From NCBI GenBank assembly GCA_037039925.1, contig JAXRKP010000243.1, forward strand, positions 302,501 through 366,500: a stretch of DNA of 64,000 bases, read 5' to 3'. The notes below the pieces were generated by a model. The model saw nothing but the letters and a program-made list of their open reading frames with translations. It made no database searches and was not told where the DNA came from. A program made the translations under genes and the position numbers. Within the stretch, counting starts at the first letter, position 1, and each line of letters starts with the position of its first letter. Shown piece by piece: positions 45,201-59,000 of this stretch. This DNA comes from Doris montereyensis. Its lineage: Eukaryota; Mollusca; Gastropoda; Nudibranchia; Dorididae.

Positions 45201-47435
45201 TTGAAGTTTATTTCCTAAGTAATTTTGCAATTCTGTTAATAATAATAGAAAAATGTCATTTGTTAGAACAGAATTCAGGAGGTAAACATTAAAACAAACA
45301 TGTGGTATCAATATTTTGCCTATTTGTTGTAAGTTTTCCTTCAATTTCTTTCTTTTAAAAAAAAAGGTTTTATGCTTAGTTTTTTCTCCTTTATTTAAAA
45401 AGAGATCCCTTTTTTGGAATGTCTGAAGTCTAATGCCTTTTCTTCTTTGTTGTTGGGTATTTTGGATCTTTTTCTTTGTATATTCAAAGATAGTTCCATT
45501 TTGTGTCTTGGCATTATTGACAATCCAATTTTTGTCTAACTAATTTAAGGGACTTTTTGTTGTGTTTTCGTACCTAAGATTCTTTGTGTATGATTGTTAT
45601 CTATAATTTAAGAAACGCAGATACAGGGATTTAATTTATTAAGCAATAAGAAAATCAGAAGTCAGTCATTATAACGCTGAAATTAACCATGTTCTTGGCA
45701 CAAATTCTAAATATTTAGTCTTAAGTTGAGTATTTCAAACTTTGATCTTGGCAATATATTCCAGTTAACCTCATGAAATTCTTATACCTGAGTTCATTTG
45801 TCTCTGTTGACTATGTGATGTTCATTGTGGCAGGCAGGTCTCACATGTTCTCTTATTGGAGCTCTGGGTCTTGATTCCTGGCATGCAATTTTTTTTATAT
45901 TTTACAGTCAACACCTTCCATTTCAAGTCCCTATCCTTGATCATTAATTGTAAATGGTAGGAAAGATTACCCTCATCCCATTTTTTAATGAACTGAAAAT
46001 ATGGTATATTGAAGGATATTTTTGTACTTTTTAAAGATCATCAGGCTAAAAGTCATAAAACAAAGAATACTTTACCCAGACCTGAGAAAAGAGGGGATTT
46101 AAATAAAAAGAAATCTCGAGAAAGAACTGGGTATTTGGAATTTCGTCAGTCACAGGGTTTGATAACATTTAAGATAAACATGTAGATGTAAGAAATTTAA
46201 AAAAAAATCGTTTGTACGCCATTTATTTGTTATTCGCTATAACAACATTTATTCATAAGTTGTCCCAAAATCATGGTATGTTTAATGGATTTATATTTAT
46301 TTCATTTTTTTTTTTTTAAGTTTCTGAATTCCATTTTGTTTTTTAAATGTTCATAAGATAAATTCTATTTAAAAATCAGTGCAATATATACATTATAGTT
46401 ATATGGATAAATACCTTACCCTGAGACTGAGAGTAGTATTATACTTTTAAATTTGTGATCTGTGATGAATGAAGTCATTGACTTTTCTTTTTTTAAAGAA
46501 ACGTCTTTTCATATTTAATTTTAAATAGTTAATGTGTCATAAGCTTTTTTTCTACCTTGATTTGCGTGATCATGTTTTAGTATTAATTTTTCCTCGTACC
46601 ATTTATGTCGCATGCATCCCAAATATTTTTGTTTTGTTTGTGTGCTTTTAAAAAAAATTTTTTTTATATAATCTATAGCTTACTAATACTATGCTTTTCA
46701 TTCAATTGGAATGTGTTTGTATGTATGTGTATGTAAATTGATTTCGTTTATGTACATGTGGTACATAAATCAGAGAGTCAGCTGCTTTGACAAGACATAT
46801 GCCCTGAATATCTTGTGGTATATTTTTATAATTTATTTTTGCTCTAAGGAGTGTTGTATGTAATTGATGTAGCGTTACAATGTGGACTTAACTTAAACAG
46901 CAATTCTCAGATTTTCATTCTTTGATATTAACAAACATCATTGAAAGCCATCAACCTCTCCTCTGGTATGATTATGAATGTTTGAAAGATGTTGATGATA
47001 GTAATAGCCCATCATTGGAACACTTTTATCAAAACTGCTGAGCATTAGAAATGCTTCTTGGTTAACAGATATTTTTTTCTTCTGATGAGGGAAATGCTGC
47101 ATAATTTGAATGCTAAACGCACACAGGTTCAGGCCTGTTTGGATTAATAATTATATGTCTCAGGCACCAGTAAGACTGACAATGGATTAATGCCAGACTA
47201 TATTAAGTAATAACCTTGAGTGGTGCAATAGTGAGCATGACCGTAGATGGACCAATGTGCATTGATATTGAAGGGAAAATTTATTCACGTCAAGAGACCC
47301 ATCCTTCCTTAGGGCAGATAATACAATGAAATTTAAGCTGTAAATCACTGAATATTAGAGTGAATAGATTACGTAATGAAATTTGAGATGTCTTTCGACA
47401 GTCCCATTGGAAAATTGGCTCCATAAGATTTACAA
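42250..47435. other. Intergenic AT-rich DNA
   Basis: No exon, RNA gene or transposon end is supported. The FAM219-like 3' UTR probably occupies the first part of the interval after 40,296, but the poly(A) site cannot be chosen. A copy of the dispersed repeat seen at 3,530 lies near 44,290-44,390. Confidence 0.45.
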
Positions 47436-47730
47436 TGTGGCTGAGTGGTTAGGCTACTGTACTAGGGATTATGAGGTCCTGGGTTCAAATCCTGGCTAAG
47501 CTAGGCCTGACATTGTTTTCCTTTGGCACAACATTAACACACATTGTCCCCACTCAACCCATGTGCAAATGGGAGCAAGCACTAGCTTTGGAGTAAAACT
47601 TGTGCCAGACTAGTGTCCTGTCCAGGAGGTGATTGTTATCACCTGTTCCACTTCACACTATAGAAACCGAGATATGCTCTGGCTCTATGGGCCGTGGTGG
47701 CCTTAAAGGAAGACTTACAATTATTCCATC
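47436..47730 (+). mobile_element. tRNA-derived SINE
   Basis: The tRNA-like head has A box TGGCTGAGTGGTTAGGC and B box GGGTTCAAATCC (47481-47492). The body shares CCCATGTGCAAATGGGA, TTTGGAGTAAA, GTCCTG and CTGGCTCTATGGG with the inverted copy at 30,119-30,365. The acceptor stem does not close as a functional tRNA. Confidence 0.82.
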
Positions 47731-50119
47731 TCTTTAATACAATACTTTTATCATGGCAACATTGAAGAGGAAACTAGTTACATAAGGTTCCCATTTTCTT
47801 TCTCAGAAACTAATCCCATCTTGTTATAAAAATACTATAACGATTTCTCAGAGAGAAGCTGTCTGAATTAAGCAACCCCATATGTATTGTAGTAGGTTTA
47901 AAACATGATGTATGAGTCTGTAATATTCCTGAGTGTGTATTTTTAGAATGTTATATAAAGGCTGTGTTTTATATTATCCCTTTTATTTGCTTGAAATCAT
48001 ATTATAAGCATTGAATAGAGTAACAATTTTATGGCTTTAACTCATCCTTTCAATACTAATATATATGTAAATAATATATGTGACATCACCGACTTTTATT
48101 TACTAATTATAATACTAACACTACCCAAACGGTCTACTAAGGGGTGACTTAACAATTCCAGTGAAAGCATCTTTATATTTTGATATAAGTTATAAAACAT
48201 AATAACAAATAGAAATGCACACATTCCTCTAGTAATAACAGGACTCCTCAAGAAACATATCTGTGTCAACAGCAGGAAATTTTGTTATTCTTCACTTTTT
48301 CCATGTTTTTAGTACATAAAACTAAATTTAGACCAAAATTGATTATATGTCAGATGCTTTGATACAAATACAGATGCTCATGTCTTTTTTATCCCCAGCT
48401 TATCCATTGGCAAATGTTTTGTTTTTTTGTAGTAACCTCTGCTTTAATCAGTCTTTGTTGACTATCACATCACTAGGTCATTGGTTCAATCCTAGATTTG
48501 TTAAAATTGTGGCTTTGGTTTTATACCGTCAGCTTTTATTTTTATATTTTTCGACTCAAAAATATTGTCTGGTTTGTATTTTAAAATTTTACTTTCTACT
48601 TCTCACCAGTTAGTCACTGCTTACCATTTTGATTAATCTAGCTAATATTTAATGATTTTGACCTTGCCATATCTGACAAAAAGAATCTTGAAATTGACTA
48701 TTGAATATTTTTTTTTCTGTTCAACATTTAATTAAATAGTAAATCTCATTTTCTTTCTACTTTAAAGAGGGGAGATAAGAATTTCACTGCAATCGGAAAT
48801 ATCAAACACACTGTATTGCCAGAATCTCTTAGAAATTGTTGTTTTTAAAAAGATAGATGATAATATTGATGAAAATGTTGAAATGATTGTAGTAACTTTA
48901 CGTAACTCGTTATTTCCATATTTGTATCTTTTATGAAAAGTTTGTGTCGTCTTAAAATTTTGTAGTGTAAAAGAGCTATTGTATCTAATTCTTAAAATGG
49001 AAGTTAGTGAGTGGGTGTAGGTAATACTGTTGGAATATTGAAATATATCCTGATTTTTATCCGTTAGAAGGGAAGGATTTGTGTGATATTGATAAGATTA
49101 CACCTACAAAATGTGCTGGTCATTGTGTTGACAAAATCAATGGCATATTAACCTATAATTGCTTCTATTCTAACCCTCTCCCCATTCTTTTGCCACATGC
49201 CCATTACAATCATAGAAGATTTGAGATTACTGGAGAATATGACAATAATAAATTTTCATAACAGTTTCATCTGTGTGGATTTCTATTTGTTTGTGTATGG
49301 GTACTTGCACTTGCAATGTATCATAAGTTTGATGTCATGTTTATCATTTACAATGGAAAACCTATCCAGCAAAACTGGCCAGCATTATGTCTTTCTTATG
49401 ATAGTTAATACCTGTTGTAACTAAAAGACAAAAAATAACAATAAAAACCCATAACAACCTTACTCTGTATGTCTGTCTATGTCTCTTTCTGCTTATGCCT
49501 CTTGTCTTTCTCTCTCTTGTCTGTCTATCTTGGGTTTATAATATGGGACAGCTTGATTTGGTTCTTTTATAAAAACAAACATTTCAATTTCAAAACTTTG
49601 CTTTTACAGCTGTCCTTTAACTGGTTATGTCTTCTTTTGAGATAATTGCATATGTGGGGCTAGGTCCTATGTCTTTCCTTTCACTAGTCACATGATATAT
49701 CTCATTCATTTTGCTGTTTCTGTTTAATTCACCCTTATATCACTGCATAATGTGGATGCAAATTCTGAGCCATTCTACTCCTTGGCGACCAAAGGAGGCA
49801 AACTGATGATTTAAAATAGTAGAACAAGTGAAAGTTTTTGTTTTCATTTCTGCATCAAAGTTTTCTGCATAACTTAACATGTACAAATATTTTTAAACAG
49901 CAACATAACAAATAATTCATTGAAAGTGAATATTTCCCTCTTATTGAATCTTGAAAAAACCTCTTCATAACCACGTCATCATCAATCAAGCGACTATACA
50001 ACATTATTTACAGATCTAACAGGGATGAAATTTCCATGAGCCTAACATCACTATTGTGCGTTTCCTTCTTCCCGCCAGTTTGTTTATGTTAGTATGAGAG
50101 TTCATATGTATTGTAATAG

Positions 50120-50122
<3 letters not shown>

Positions 50123-50212
<90 letters not shown>
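50123..50212 (+). repeat. (CT)n microsatellite
   Basis: About 45 nearly pure CT units in the intergenic region. Confidence 0.97.
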
Positions 50213-50217
<5 letters not shown>

Positions 50218-50693
50218 CTGCCTATCTTGCCTGCTCCAAGCCACCTCTCCCATTTTTCTCCCTATCACTCTATTTCTATCTCTCTCAAACAAGCAAGACA
50301 AGTCGCGACAGAAAAAACATTCAAAAGCCCCAATAAACAAAAAATGTTCCCCCACAGCCCGTGCGTTTTTGAGCACAATATCGATAAAAACCTTTTTTCG
50401 ATTTTTGATATATCGATACCACTTTACCGATATCGAAAATGTCAATATTTTCTTCTGGAAAATATCGTATCGTATTGAAATAAAAATTTGTGATATCGCC
50501 CAACACTACTCATGTGCTCTATCCTCTTTAAAGACGAATTCAAACAAGCCTCTTTCTTACAGTTCAAGCACTCTATAACTACATGCATAAGGTTAATGTG
50601 TGAAGTATCGCATATAAGACTACGTGTATCAAAATAACGTCAGTTTACAGTTTTCAGCCTGAAAAAATATAATGGTGTCGTAAGTCGTACAGA

Positions 50694-50900
<207 letters not shown>

Positions 50901-51011
50901 GAGGGAGAAACAAACTAAGTGCATACAATGTCATGCACTTGTTACATAAAACCTAAGTGACTACAATGTCACGCACTTGTTACATAAAACCTAAGTGACT
51001 ACAATGTCACG

Positions 51012-51013
<2 letters not shown>

Positions 51014-51076
<63 letters not shown>

Positions 51077-51110
51077 ACTAACTACTACTACTACTACTAC
51101 TACTATTAGT
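51014..51110 (+). repeat. (CTA)n microsatellite
   Basis: About 30 trinucleotide units with one interruption. Confidence 0.96.
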
Positions 51111-51165
51111 GCTATAGATAAAGACAAACAGTGAGACAAGAGGCAAAGACATAAGTGAAGGCAAT

Positions 51166-51470
51166 GACATAAGATAATATGAAAGCCCCATAGGAAGATA
51201 GACAAGACAAATACAAGGAATAGACAGAAAAAAAATGGCCACTATGGAGATTGAACCTGTGGCATTTGTGTCGGCACCCATCGCCTCACCATGAAAACTG
51301 CGCGTAGTTAGCTAGCTCGGTTGGTAGCACGCTTTCTTTTCATGGCGAGGCGAAGGGGCCAATGCAGAGGTCGTGGCTTCGATTCCCATGGTAGCCTGGA
51401 TTTTTTTTCTGTCTATTCCTTGTATTTGTCTCGTCTTTCTTCCTATTGGGCTTTCATATTATCTTATGTC
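51166..51470. mobile_element. Two tRNA-derived SINEs head to head (large palindrome)
   Basis: The arm starting GACATAAGATAATATGAAAG at 51166 is mirrored to 51470, and the tRNA-like cores (TTTTCATGGCGAGGCGA and GATTCCCATGG on the right) are mirrored at 51,241-51,298. The right copy has an A-box-like TAGCTCGGTTGGTAG (about 51,312) and a B-box-like GGCTTCGATTCCC. Confidence 0.78.
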
Positions 51471-51508
51471 CAGGGGCGTGTTCTGCTTTCTTTTTGGTGC
51501 CAGGAACC

Positions 51509-51567
51509 TCCTGTGGTACCCTCTGGCAATGGGAACCAAGAAGCTTAGTTAATTGTACAAAAATATT
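51509..51567 (+). repeat. ~60-bp direct repeat, copy 1
   Basis: Starts TCCTGTGGTACCCTCTGGCA and runs to AAAATATT. Copy 2 is at 51,761-51,821 with a few changes. Confidence 0.9.
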
Positions 51568-51760
51568 GCATCAAGAACGTACTACTTTGATTTCTTTGTA
51601 ATACACCCATTGCATCGACTTGCTTTACGCAACACACATACACACACACACACACACGTTTCACACTACATTTCCTGTAGGGCGTTTCATTATCAGGTTT
51701 CGCCGCTGATGACATCATGCGCAGCCTGTAGTGTTTCTCCTACCTCTCACTCTCGCTTTC

Positions 51761-51821
51761 TCCTGTGGTGCCCTCTGGCAATGGGAACCAAGAAGCTTAG
51801 TTAACTGTACAAAAAAATATT
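51761..51821 (+). repeat. ~60-bp direct repeat, copy 2
   Basis: Starts TCCTGTGGTGCCCTCTGGCA. The 252-bp offset suggests a local duplication or the ends of an inserted unit. Confidence 0.9.
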
Positions 51822-52042
51822 CCCGGAATAGGGTCAAAGGTCGTGGTATTATCTCCTTTGCATGTACAACAAGATTAAATTCTGGAGCCAGGCACCAATC
51901 TAGTTTTATCCTCGAATTAGCGTGGCGCATGCGTGCCCGGGCCACCGACGAATTCTATTTTTATCAAAATCCTCGCCATGTAGACTAAGTCAAAGACCAA
52001 CTCTATGTGTTGTGATACTGATGCACAGTAATTTGTGTTGCG

Positions 52043-52410
<368 letters not shown>

Positions 52411-52498
52411 CACTGTTCAAAAGTTTGCGGAGGTGTTATTACATTGTACTACATCGTGTTTTATACTTTTTATAGCAGTTGTCTGAAAGTATGCAACA

Positions 52499-52541
52499 AT
52501 TACTACTACGACTACTACAACAACTACAACTACTACTACTA

Positions 52542-52608
<67 letters not shown>

Positions 52609-52609
52609 A
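52499..52609 (+). repeat. (CTA)n microsatellite
   Basis: About 35 trinucleotide units, about 270 bp upstream of the GKAP1-like ATG. Confidence 0.96.
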
Positions 52610-52877
52610 GACTATTACATGCACTTCTACCACGGGGGTAGGGGGAAGGGAGGGGGCGTAGAGAAAGCATCAGTTAGGATACTGATTTTTTCGACCTGGT
52701 TACATCAATTCATTCCAAACTTCGATTTATATCATCGAATATTATAATTATTATTAATATCGATTCTTCCTGCGAAAGCGATACCGTTGGATAAAAACCT
52801 GTGCTAGACTTTCAATTCACTGAAGTGAAATACAATCTTCACTCTTCGCAGTAGCCTACCACGACTTCAAAAGGAAA

Positions 52878-53047
52878 ATGGCGAACCGAGGTGGAATTTC
52901 CGTCAGCAATTCACGTTTTGCCTGCTTGGCGATCGACGATGATTCTAAAGACGAGAAAAAGCTCAATCTAAATCCAATGCTCCTGCAAGTGCTTCTTCAT
53001 CAAAAAAAAAAAATCGCAAGAAGAAAGAGCATAAGGAGAACGAAGAG
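52878..53047 (+). CDS. GKAP1: GKAP1-like exon 1, frame-broken
   Basis: ATG at 52878 in a good context (AAAATGG). MANRGGISVSNSRFACLAID is in frame. The expected basic region (SSSKKKNRKKKEHKENEE) is in another frame that joins exon 2 in phase 0. The break is near the A5 run 52956-52960, one base missing. Donor GTAAAG. Confidence 0.82.
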
Positions 53048-56000
53048 GTAAAGCGAGAGGCTAGATCTTGATCTAGCTTCAGATTTCTGCTGTGTTTGGC
53101 GTGACCGTAGGTTGCAGTTTCAGTTTCAATTTATGGAAGGAGTTCCATACTTGGGTCCAGCCATTATTTTAACTTTAGCTTGTTTTGTCTGGTCTTTGAG
53201 CCGGTTTGAGTCTGCCAATTTGTCCCCCCTACCCCCAATACTATTTATTTATCATTAATTTATGGCAGGTTTCACAAAAAATGGTCCATCCCCATTTCCT
53301 TTGTTTGTCAACATTTCTTACAAGTGTTATATGTTATACAATGTTAAAGCTTAGAACCTGAGGATTCCAGATATATGACTTTAAGATATATATAGCAAAG
53401 GACTAGGCGAAATATGACAATAAGTGACAACTCCACTAATAAAGACAGAACAAACACGTGACGTTTCGGGTATAACCCTTCGTCAGACAACAAACGAGAA
53501 ATATCTAGAATCTAGATCTAAGTACTACCTCAGGCATCACACAATGTGATGTCAGAAGAAAAACAGAAATAAGAAAGAAAGAAAAAGACAGTGATCTTAA
53601 GAAACGTAGTAGAGGCGGGGGGGGGGGGGGTGTGAAGAATGAGCGAGAGTGGAAGGTTCAGATCTAGATCTAGAATGAAATAAAAATATGAAAATAAGGC
53701 AGGTTTCACAAAATGGTCCATCCCCATATGTTAAAGCTTAGAACATGAGGATTCCAGATATATGACTTTAAGAGATAGCAAAGGATGGGAGCGAGTAAAT
53801 TAGCTTTTTAAAAGTCATGTTTTTTTCAGTCAAGGGGCATAACTGTGAAAATTCTAAGTCCAATGCCAGTGACGTAATGTTATGCGAACTGCACGTGTCC
53901 GTCGACTGATGTTTCCCTAGTGTTTATTTAGTGACGTAATGCTTGGGCATCTGGTTAGGAGAGTTCCCTGACTTTTCCCTAGTTCTCAATAAGATGTGAA
54001 AGTTTGTGTTTCCCGACACCTCTGGCGTGGAGTCCACGGCCGGTGCCTTACCGTTGATCAGATGACTTGCACGTTCCGGATTGTGTGGATGGATGAAAAC
54101 CGATGCTTTTTTGTCCCGTTTTTTGTAAAAGTTATGGGTTTGTACCATTCTGCTGAAACCGGCACGGTAAACTTCACGACTTATATAACGAGTGAGGATG
54201 CAATACGTATAGGCCGATATTTGCCAATAGAGAGAGAGAGAGAGGGAGGGAGAGAAAAGGAGAGCTAGAGAGAGAGAGAGAGAGAGAGATGCACCAGCAA
54301 CAAAACCCTCACCGAAAAGAAAGCGCTTTTGACGACAATGGTTCTTTTCCCTCGCACGAGCCCACTCCCATCATCACTTCCCGCTACTCCATCATCACTC
54401 GCCCCCCTCTCCGACTATCCACAGTCACATAGAGCGCCCCACTAGACTAGCACAAACTTGTGTCTTTATCGATCGATAAATGCTTCGCGGAGAATACAGG
54501 ACGGGATGAGAACGGTGACTGACAAATCTTGAACTCTACTTGAATGTGTGCTATTAGTATTATTTTCTCTCTCTCTCGTTTAAATGCGTTTTTAGTAATA
54601 TTGTATTGTTATGCGAAGAAGACTGTGCATAGTGGAGACGTAGAGTCACTATCATTGTAATGGACTTCTAAACCTCCCGTATTGCCAATTGTCTTGTCTT
54701 TATTTATTAGAACATAATAAATCATGAAAGCCTATTGATTGCCGGACTTCTTTACACAAGTTTCACTCATGATAAGCCAAAGCAGGTTTTGCTAATGCAA
54801 CTGAATCTAACCTGAACGGTCTCCGAATCTAACCTGATCACATTCTCCTTTCTGATGGCCGATCATCGTCTACATTTTTGTGCGGACATAAGCGCATGGC
54901 CGTGAGAGGACATCCCCAGACAAAATATTCCGCAAAGCCAACCGGACAATTTAAAAACAAAAATTTCATGATTTCTCAATAGGCTTACACGAGATGAACT
55001 ACGAGACAATAGCTCGACGCAATGTTACCGTTATTAGATCTCAGATCGAAAAAAATATTTTTTGTCCGATCATAAGGTTTTGCAGACTGACAGTGACAGT
55101 AGTCTCATGGTATTCTCACTCTCATTTAGAGTTACCTATGATTTTTTTCGTGTCTTTTACAGAATATATGGTCATAGGAATACGTTTTCTTTCACTCCAG
55201 ATAATAAAATGGCGCTTCTACGTGTTTTTCAACTGTTTTTTTTTCAGCTCTTACTACTTACTGTGTGTTCATTTGTAGACCACAGTTGTTACATAATAAC
55301 GAAAATCTGAAACCTGCCTCACATGATCACTGCAAAAGATAAAAAATATTTAAAACCCGCCAAATTTTCTTTGAACAATTTTCTTTCACATGGAATTAAA
55401 GAAAACAGAATAAAGGTCGTTGACCTCACCTACCTTAAGGTGAAAAAGGACTTATTACAAAGAGGGAAATGCCGTCAGTCTCAATTGCTGATGTTCGCAC
55501 CCAAAAAATATTCACAAAACACACAAATTGAAAGCAAATTTCACAATATTATGTTTTTTATATCTGTGATGTCAAAGCTATACATGAACCAAATGTTAAG
55601 AAGATTCATCAATTAGACTTTAAGAAAGATTAATTGAAGAGTTCAAGTTATCCTTGGGTCCCATTTTTGTGAAACTTGCCATAAGTAAGTAATAAAAGGT
55701 GAGAAGGAGTTAGAGAGAGGGAGAGAAATAGAGAGAGAGAGACAGAGAAAAAGGAAGAAAAAAAGGCAGGGAAGAAAGAAAGGGAGAGAGAGATGTGTGA
55801 GTATGGGAAACAAGAACGAAAAAAATAGGATAAATATAAGACTAGATCTATATCTCACTGGGTCTAGAAAGAAGAAATGATAGAGAATGAATGAAAGGAA
55901 GTTTCAATCAAGGCAAAAATTTACACTGAAAGTGGGAAATGTATATAAATTACAAATGTATCAATGCAATAAGGGAAACAACTTTTATCTGAAATTTCAA

Positions 56001-59000
56001 AAAATGCCAGTTACACTAACTGATGCTTTCCAAGTTATCGAAGTCTTAAGTATTTTCTCCTTGGCGATAAAATAGAGTGTATTATATAAGTATATAAGTA
56101 TATTGTATAATGGTAAGAAACCGTGCGCAAAGTTGCTTCAGGTAAATGGTGAACGTAGAGAGAGAAAAAAAGGAAAAAAAAAAAGTGTGTGCAAAGATGC
56201 CTACCTTTGAGTACGCTACCATAAATGGGCACATGGGGTGTGAACTGCCAGAGGGACCCAACTTTGTCCGGGTTAGGAAGGTGTGGGGGGACAGGGTTAG
56301 GGTGGGATAGTTTCGTGGGGGTGGATGAAAACCGATACTTTTTGTCCCATTTTTTGTAAAATTCTGTGATTGTACACCTTTATTCTATCCTTATTACGGG
56401 TTTATAGTGTGTACCATTCTGCTGAAACTGGTACGGTAAACTTCACGACTTATATAACGAGTGAGGATGCGATACGTATAGGCCGATATTTGCCAATAGA
56501 GAGAGAGGGAGGGAGAGAAAAAGAGAGGTGGAGAGAGAGAAAGGCACCAGCAACAAAACCTTCACCGAAAAGAATGCTTTTGAAGAGAATGGTTCTTTTT
56601 TAAACCCCGTACATCCACCCTCCCCCCTTTTTTTAAACCCCCCCCCCCACTCCCATCATCAGGTTTGGCTAATGCTATCGAAGCCAACCTCAACGGTCTC
56701 CGAATCTAACCTCATCACAGTCTCCTTTCTGATGGCAGGTCATCGTCTACATTTTTGTGCGGACGTCAGCGTGTGGCCGTAAGGGACATCCAAAGACGAA
56801 ATATTCCGCAAAGCCGACCGGACAATTAAAAAACAAAATTTTCATGATTTCTCAATAGTCTTACACAAGATGAACTACGAGAAAATAGCTTGACATGATA
56901 TTACCGTTATTAGATCCCAGATCGAAATTTGTTGTTGTTGTCCGACCATAAGGTTACACAGACCGCTAGTAGTTTAATGGTATTCTCACTCTCATTTAGA
57001 GTTACCTATGATGTTTTTCATGTCTTTTACAGGATAAATGGCCGTAGGAATACGTTTCTTTCACTCCGGATCATAAAACGGCACAAATATGGGCGGTAAA
57101 TGTTTAATTTCTGCACCATGCTCGATGAACTCCATGCCTGTTTCGCCTTATCCTGTGGTGGTGGATCAAAGACTTGCGTAATTTTATTTGAAAAAAAAAG
57201 CTCTACAAGAAATCACCACCGAAAAATTTTCGGTGACAAATGACACAAGGACAGAAATAGCCGGTCACTGCGCCACAGGTACTAAGAACCTAAAGCAGGC
57301 TATTTGAAATCTACATATAATAAAATATCGAGGTTGTGGGTGCAGCGGTTCCTAAGTTATAAGCAGTCAAAGTTAGAGACATTCACTAAAAAACAAGCAT
57401 GTTACACCCCGGGGTGATGCCAAGTACAATGATTAGATTGGATTACTATTCGATAATACTATTTTAATTTTTAAAGCTGTCTGAAATGACGGGCTACCTG
57501 AATGAAAATGATACTCACAAAGACGGAAAACAATAAAGTTTACATTAATTCAACGTCCCTTTTTGACAGAATATTTTCTCAACCAAAAACGATCCTGGGA
57601 TGATTTAAAGCCTACATGAAAAATATGGTTACTCTTAGCGGCCCATCAACAGAGCCTTTATTAACAAAGATCAACCCTATTATTATACATAGATTAGATA
57701 GTATAAGGCAGGTTTCACAAAAATGGGACCCAATGATAACTTGAACTCTTCAGTGAATCTTTCTCAAAAAGTCCAATTGATGAATCTTCTTACCATTTGG
57801 TCGGTGTATAGCTTTGACATTGCAGATATAAAAAACATAATATTGTGATATTTGCTTTCAATTTGTGTTTTGTGAATATTTTTTCAGTTCAATTATCTTT
57901 ATTGATCCTTTAAAAAGGAAATCATACTTGTGTTATCACAATTTCCATTTGAAAATAAAAGAATGCATCAATGCATTTAAATTAAAAACAAATTCAACTT
58001 AGTTAAGAATTAAATGTTTAGAGTTTAGGAGAAGTATACAAAAATTCAAAGGTGGCTAAATAAATAGTGCGGTGAAACAATATACAAAAAACCCCCAAAA
58101 AACAACAAAATTAAAAAAAATTTTTTTTGGATGCAAACGTCAGGAATTGACACCGTTGGTATTTGCCTTTTTTTATGAGTCCTTTTCACCTTAAAGGTCA
58201 ACAACATTTTATTCTGTTTTCTTCAATTCTATGTGAAAGAGAATTGTTCAAAGAAAATTTGGCCAGGTCTAAAAAATGTTTTTATCTTTTGCAGTGTTCA
58301 GGCAGGGTTCAGATTTACGATATTATGTAACATTTACGGTCTATAAATGAACCCACAGTAAGAGCTGTAAAAACTGGTTCAAAAATATGTAGAAGCGCCG
58401 TTTTATGATCTGGAGTGCATTCCTCCTACGGCCATGTATCCTGTAAAAGACAACAACAAAAATTCATAGGTTACTTTTAATGAGAGTTAGAATATCAGGA
58501 GACTACTAGCGGTCTGCTTGACTTTACAGTCAGACAAGAAAAAAGATTTTTTACTCTGACACACATGGTCCGAGCTGAACTTCACTGTCAGTCCTGCTTA
58601 CTAGATCTAGTTAGAAGGCCATGCTGGGTTTTTAGATTGAGAAAGCATAAACCAAAGCATTCTGATTTTTTTACGTTAGTCGTTTAAAAACTTAAAAATT
58701 TTAAAGCTTTGTATGATTTCTTTAGCTTCGACATCTGCGGGAGTGACGGGTATTGTTGTAAAGTTTATTTTTAGTACAATCTGATTCGACCAATCAGAGC
58801 TATCACTATCATTCATTGAGCAAGCATGGAACACGAAGGAAAAGAGGGATGTTCGTCAGCTGTTTTTTCCCGGCTCGCCACTGGCTGTTTCCTCTGACTT
58901 TCCTTGGTTACTATCAGTATGAGAGCATATCTTATTATATATTCCCTATCACAACATACATGGCTGAAAAGGTCTTGAATAGAGCTTTTCAATGGTGTAA

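Noticed and set aside
47436..47505. A functional tRNA gene
   Set aside because: A and B boxes are present but the stems do not close, and the sequence continues into a SINE body shared with another locus.
52439..52661. ORFs of poly-Val or poly-Thr
   Set aside because: Translation of the CTA trinucleotide repeat.
53440..53490. Hammerhead-ribozyme-like core on the minus strand (CTGACGA, GGGTTATACCC, GAAAC)
   Set aside because: Stem II has an unpaired A at the critical position and I could not pair stems I and III or find a proper cleavage site. The related copy at 34,706 lacks the CTGACGA part.
53996..54268. 90-codon ORF with YHSAETGTVNFTTYIT, repeated at 56,370
   Set aside because: The similarity between the two ORFs comes from the DNA repeat (copies A and C). 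The frame is broken differently in each, so coding is not supported.
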